Shown here piece by piece: positions 7,345 through 9,620 of a stretch of 9,620 nucleotides of DNA (position 1 is the stretch's first letter; every line of letters begins with the position of its first letter). The notes beneath the pieces were generated by a model. The model was not told where the DNA came from. It did no database searches and saw only the letters and a program-made list of their open reading frames with translations. Position numbers and translations under genes: made by a program. Where the stretch lies: positions 1 through 9,620 of the forward strand of contig CAYTNN010000171.1 of assembly GCA_964439135.1 (NCBI GenBank), given 5' to 3'. Source of the DNA: JAFGPJ01 sp964439135. Lineage in GTDB: Bacteria; Planctomycetota; Phycisphaerae; Sedimentisphaerales; Anaerobacaceae.

Positions 7345-7372
7345 AGTATATCGAATTTGGCATCGACAGCAA
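7345..7372 (-). promoter_or_regulatory. Possible promoter of the symporter gene
   Basis: Read on the minus strand, TATACT (7350-7345) is a 5/6 match to the -10 consensus and is preceded, 16 bp upstream, by TTGCTG (7372-7367), a weak -35 box. It would give a leader of roughly 110 nt before the start at 7226. Confidence 0.35.
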
Positions 7373-7471
7373 CAAAACTTTCTTAGTGCCGCGTACCACG
7401 TACTGACGCAGAACGCAGAACGATAAAAGATGAATGCGAAAGCCGGGCGGATAAAAAGATTGCGTGACTGC

Positions 7472-7499
7472 TTGACAAGGGCATAAAATATTATAGTAT
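7472..7499 (+). promoter_or_regulatory. Probable promoter of the GH67 gene
   Basis: A perfect TTGACA at 7472-7477 is followed after 16 bp by TAGTAT (7494-7499, 4/6). An alternative -10 is TATAGT at 7492-7497 with a short 14-bp spacer. Transcription would begin near 7506, giving a leader of about 35-50 nt. Confidence 0.5.
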
Positions 7500-7504
7500 C
7501 CGAA

Positions 7505-7524
7505 TCAGGCAAGTGAATACCTGA
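7505..7524. promoter_or_regulatory. Inverted repeat at the predicted GH67 transcription start
   Basis: TCAGG (7505-7509) and CCTGA (7520-7524) are inverted half-sites with a 10-bp gap, placed about where transcription should begin. The position suits a repressor operator, but the half-sites are short and the match may be chance. Confidence 0.2.
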
Positions 7525-7546
7525 AGACGGAAAGTTTACAATGATT

Positions 7547-7550
7547 GGAG
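7547..7550 (+). promoter_or_regulatory. Ribosome binding site that selects the GH67 start
   Basis: GGAG lies 5 nt before the ATG at 7556. The in-frame ATG at 7541 has only a weak GGAAAG upstream and would add five residues in front of the signal peptide, so 7556 is preferred. Confidence 0.5.
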
Positions 7551-7555
7551 CGGAT

Positions 7556-9620
7556 ATGAGACTATCATTGCAGGATGTAATCGTTGCGCTACTTATTGTG
7601 GTTTCGGTTTGTCCGATGATAAGTGCCGATGACGGCTACGATCTCTGGATGTCCTGCAGAAAGCTGGATGATTCAGTGATATTGGAAGAATACCGGCAGG
7701 CTTTTTCATCTATTGTAATTGAGGGCGATTCCGAAACGCTCGGCATCGTTCGGAAGGAATTGCAAAAAGGGCTTGAGGGACTTTTGGGAGTCGAAGTGCC
7801 AATACGCAGTACGCTTTCCAAAAGTGCTGCTCTTGTGATTGGCACGCCGGGGCGGTCTCAGGTCATACGGGAATTGGACTTGTCGGACGAGCTGGCGGCG
7901 TTGGGGCGTGAAGGATTTTTGATTCGGTCGCTCAAGGTTAAAGGCATTCCATCAATAATTATCGCGGCAAACGAGGATGTTGGCCTTTTGTATGGTTCTT
8001 TTCATTTGTTGAGACTCATGCAGAATGAGCAATCCCTAGCGAACGCAGATATTTCCTCCAAGCCTCGAATTCAATACCGGCTCTTGAATCACTGGGACAA
8101 TCTGAACCGCTCGGTAGAGCGAGGTTACGCGGGCAAATCGCTGTGGAAATGGGATGAACTGCCCGGAACCGTAGACCCACGATACAAAGATTACGCCCGG
8201 GCGAACGCTTCTCTCGGCATCAATGGAACGGCGGTAAATAACGTTAATGCCAATCCCATTTTCCTGACGGCTGAATATATTATCAAACTCAAAGTGCTCG
8301 CCGATGTGTTCAGGCCTTACGGTATAAGGCTGTTTGTCTCTGTTCGTTTTTCGTCCCCACTTAAGCCGGCATCCAATCGAAACAGCCGAAGAGGCGGCAT
8401 CGGTTCCCTGGAGACCGCCGACCCTTTGGATCCCGATGTCCGGCTCTGGTGGAAGGAAAAGGTCAAAGAGGTCTATCAATCGATTCCCGATTTCGGCGGA
8501 TTTCTGGTAAAGGCCAATTCCGAAGGCATGCCCGGTCCGCAGGATTACAAAAGGTCCCACGCCGATGGCGCCAATATGCTGGCCGAAGCGCTGGCTCCCT
8601 ATGGCGGCATCGTGATGTGGCGGGCTTTCGTATATGACGCCGACGTCGATCCGGATCGTGCCAAGCGGGCTTATATGGAGTTTGTTCCTCTCGATGGACA
8701 GTTCCGTCCCAATGTCTTTGTTCAGTCCAAAAACGGCCCGGTGGACTTTCAGCCCCGCGAGCCTATCCAACCCTTGTTTGGGGCTATGCCAAAGACGCCT
8801 TTGATGCTGGAGCTGCAGATTACACAGGAATACCTGGGACATTCGAAGCACCTGGTTTTTCTGGCGCCCATGTGGAAAGAATGCCTGGATTTCGACACAC
8901 ATGCGAAGGGAAGTGACTCTCATGTTTCGAAAGTCATGGATGGTTCCCTGCACGATTACTCGATGAGCGGGATTGCGGGCGTGGCCAATACCGGGTCGGA
9001 CCGAAACTGGTGCGGGCATCTGTTTGCCCAGGCCAACTGGTATGCATACGGCCGGCTAGCCTGGGACCATGACCTGTCCAGCGAGACGATTGCCGAAGAA
9101 TGGATTCGCATGACCCTTAGCCGGGATAGCGACGTTGTCGGGACAATCAAGGAAATGATGCTCGGATCGCGGGAGGCGTGCGTTAACTATATGACTCCGC
9201 TGGGACTCCATCATATTATGCAGGCCGGCTTTCATTACGGCCCGCAACCCGGTTATGCGAAATCATCACGATTGGATTGGACCAGCGTTTATTATCATCG
9301 CGCCGACAGTGCCGGTTTGGGATTTGATCGAAGTTCATCCGGAAGTAACGCGACAAGCCAGTATTTTTCGCCCTGGCGGGAGCGATTCGATAAGATAGAG
9401 ACATGTCCCGAAGAATATCTGCTTTGGTTCCACCACGTTCGGTGGGACCGCAAAATGCGGTCGGGCAGGACTTTGTGGGCCGAACTGTGTTACAGATACT
9501 ATACGGGAGTCGATTATGTAAAAGCAATGAGACGGACATGGGCCGGCCTGGAAAAGCATATCGACCAGGATATATACTCGCATGTTCAGGAGAAACTGGC
9601 CACACAGGAAAAAGACGCTA
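7556..9620 (+). CDS. Secreted GH67 alpha-glucuronidase (3' end beyond the window)
   Basis: The frame stays open for 688 residues to the window edge, close to the full length of the family (about 680-730). GH67 enzymes (aguA/GlcA67A type) invert and release (4-O-methyl-)D-glucuronic acid from the non-reducing end of xylo-oligosaccharides. Residues 1-24 are a signal peptide with a likely cut after ISA. HWDNLNRSVERGYAG (179-193) is a family hallmark. KANSEG (319-324) supplies the catalytic acid E323. VDFQPREP (396-403) and QITQEYLG (421-428) supply the general-base pair D397 and E425. The spacing between these residues matches Cellvibrio GlcA67A (E292, D365, E393) almost exactly. K319, R356 and K392 match basic residues expected to line the substrate site. 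Export is notable, because well-known Geobacillus homologues are cytoplasmic. The gene is divergent from the symporter gene. The start is chosen from the GGAG site; an in-frame ATG at 7541 is possible. Confidence 0.93.
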   Translation, partial: MRLSLQDVIVALLIVVSVCPMISADDGYDLWMSCRKLDDSVILEEYRQAFSSIVIEGDSETLGIVRKELQKGLEGLLGVEVPIRSTLSKSAALVIGTPGRSQVIRELDLSDELAALGREGFLIRSLKVKGIPSIIIAANEDVGLLYGSFHLLRLMQNEQSLANADISSKPRIQYRLLNHWDNLNRSVERGYAGKSLWKWDELPGTVDPRYKDYARANASLGINGTAVNNVNANPIFLTAEYIIKLKVLADVFRPYGIRLFVSVRFSSPLKPASNRNSRRGGIGSLETADPLDPDVRLWWKEKVKEVYQSIPDFGGFLVKANSEGMPGPQDYKRSHADGANMLAEALAPYGGIVMWRAFVYDADVDPDRAKRAYMEFVPLDGQFRPNVFVQSKNGPVDFQPREPIQPLFGAMPKTPLMLELQITQEYLGHSKHLVFLAPMWKECLDFDTHAKGSDSHVSKVMDGSLHDYSMSGIAGVANTGSDRNWCGHLFAQANWYAYGRLAWDHDLSSETIAEEWIRMTLSRDSDVVGTIKEMMLGSREACVNYMTPLGLHHIMQAGFHYGPQPGYAKSSRLDWTSVYYHRADSAGLGFDRSSSGSNATSQYFSPWRERFDKIETCPEEYLLWFHHVRWDRKMRSGRTLWAELCYRYYTGVDYVKAMRRTWAGLEKHIDQDIYSHVQEKLATQEKDA

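Larger units (their letters stand above)
7227..7555. other. Divergent control region between symporter and alpha-glucuronidase genes
   Basis: This AT-rich stretch of about 330 bp has no gene of its own. It contains promoter-like elements on both strands (minus 7345-7372, plus 7472-7499) and short repeats. GATAAAAGAT (7422-7431) recurs as GATAAAAAGAT (7450-7460). CGCAGAA occurs twice in tandem (7407-7420). TCAGG and CCTGA form an inverted repeat at 7505-7524. The arrangement would allow shared control of GH67 secretion and solute uptake, but no known operator was recognised. Confidence 0.5.

Noticed and set aside
8036..9019. Long open frame (327 codons) on the minus strand
   Set aside because: It lies entirely antisense to the GH67 gene, which has all its family motifs. 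The antisense translation resembles no family, and the open frame follows from codon bias on the other strand.
1..9620. CRISPR array, tRNA, rRNA or phage defence system
   Set aside because: No regularly spaced repeats, cloverleaf-like sequences, rRNA stretches or defence-protein motifs were seen anywhere in the window.

Overview
The window looks like chromosomal DNA of a carbohydrate-degrading Planctomycetota, or a close PVC-superphylum relative. This is an inference from gene content: a Tat-exported Gfo/Idh/MocA oxidoreductase, a secreted HEAT-repeat protein, a sodium:solute symporter of the type often found beside glycoside hydrolases, and a remnant of an ISAzo13-type ('Rhodopirellula') transposase. 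Ribosome binding sites are patchy. The genes are GC-richer than the AT-rich spacers.

Layout, left to right. (1) 1-152 holds no gene, only a near-consensus promoter directly abutting the first start codon. (2) 153-1430 (+) is a secreted GH16 beta-glycanase with an N-terminal accessory domain. (3) 1431-1799 is a non-coding spacer and probable leader. (4) 1800-3080 (+) is a Tat-exported Gfo/Idh/MocA oxidoreductase, followed after 44 bp by (5) a secreted HEAT-repeat protein (3125-5083, +), probably in the same transcript. (6) About 5084-5493 (+) is the 3' remnant of an ISAzo13-family transposase lying against the HEAT gene. (7) 5514-7226 (-) is a sodium:solute symporter, convergent with the remnant. 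(8) 7227-7555 is a divergent control region with promoter-like sequences on both strands. (9) 7556 to the window edge (+) is a nearly complete secreted GH67 alpha-glucuronidase whose stop codon lies beyond the window.

Working model (inference): this is part of a hemicellulose/plant- or algal-polysaccharide locus. The exported GH16 cuts beta-glycan backbones. The exported GH67 removes (4-O-methyl-)glucuronic acid from the ends of xylo-oligosaccharides. The symporter, divergently transcribed from the GH67 gene, could import a released sugar or uronate. The Tat-exported oxidoreductase would carry its own NAD(P) across the membrane and act on a sugar outside the cytoplasm, with the HEAT protein as a possible scaffold. 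No strikingly novel system is evident. The points most worth checking are the apparently leaderless GH16 gene, the oxidoreductase-HEAT pair, and the decayed transposase at the end of the HEAT gene.
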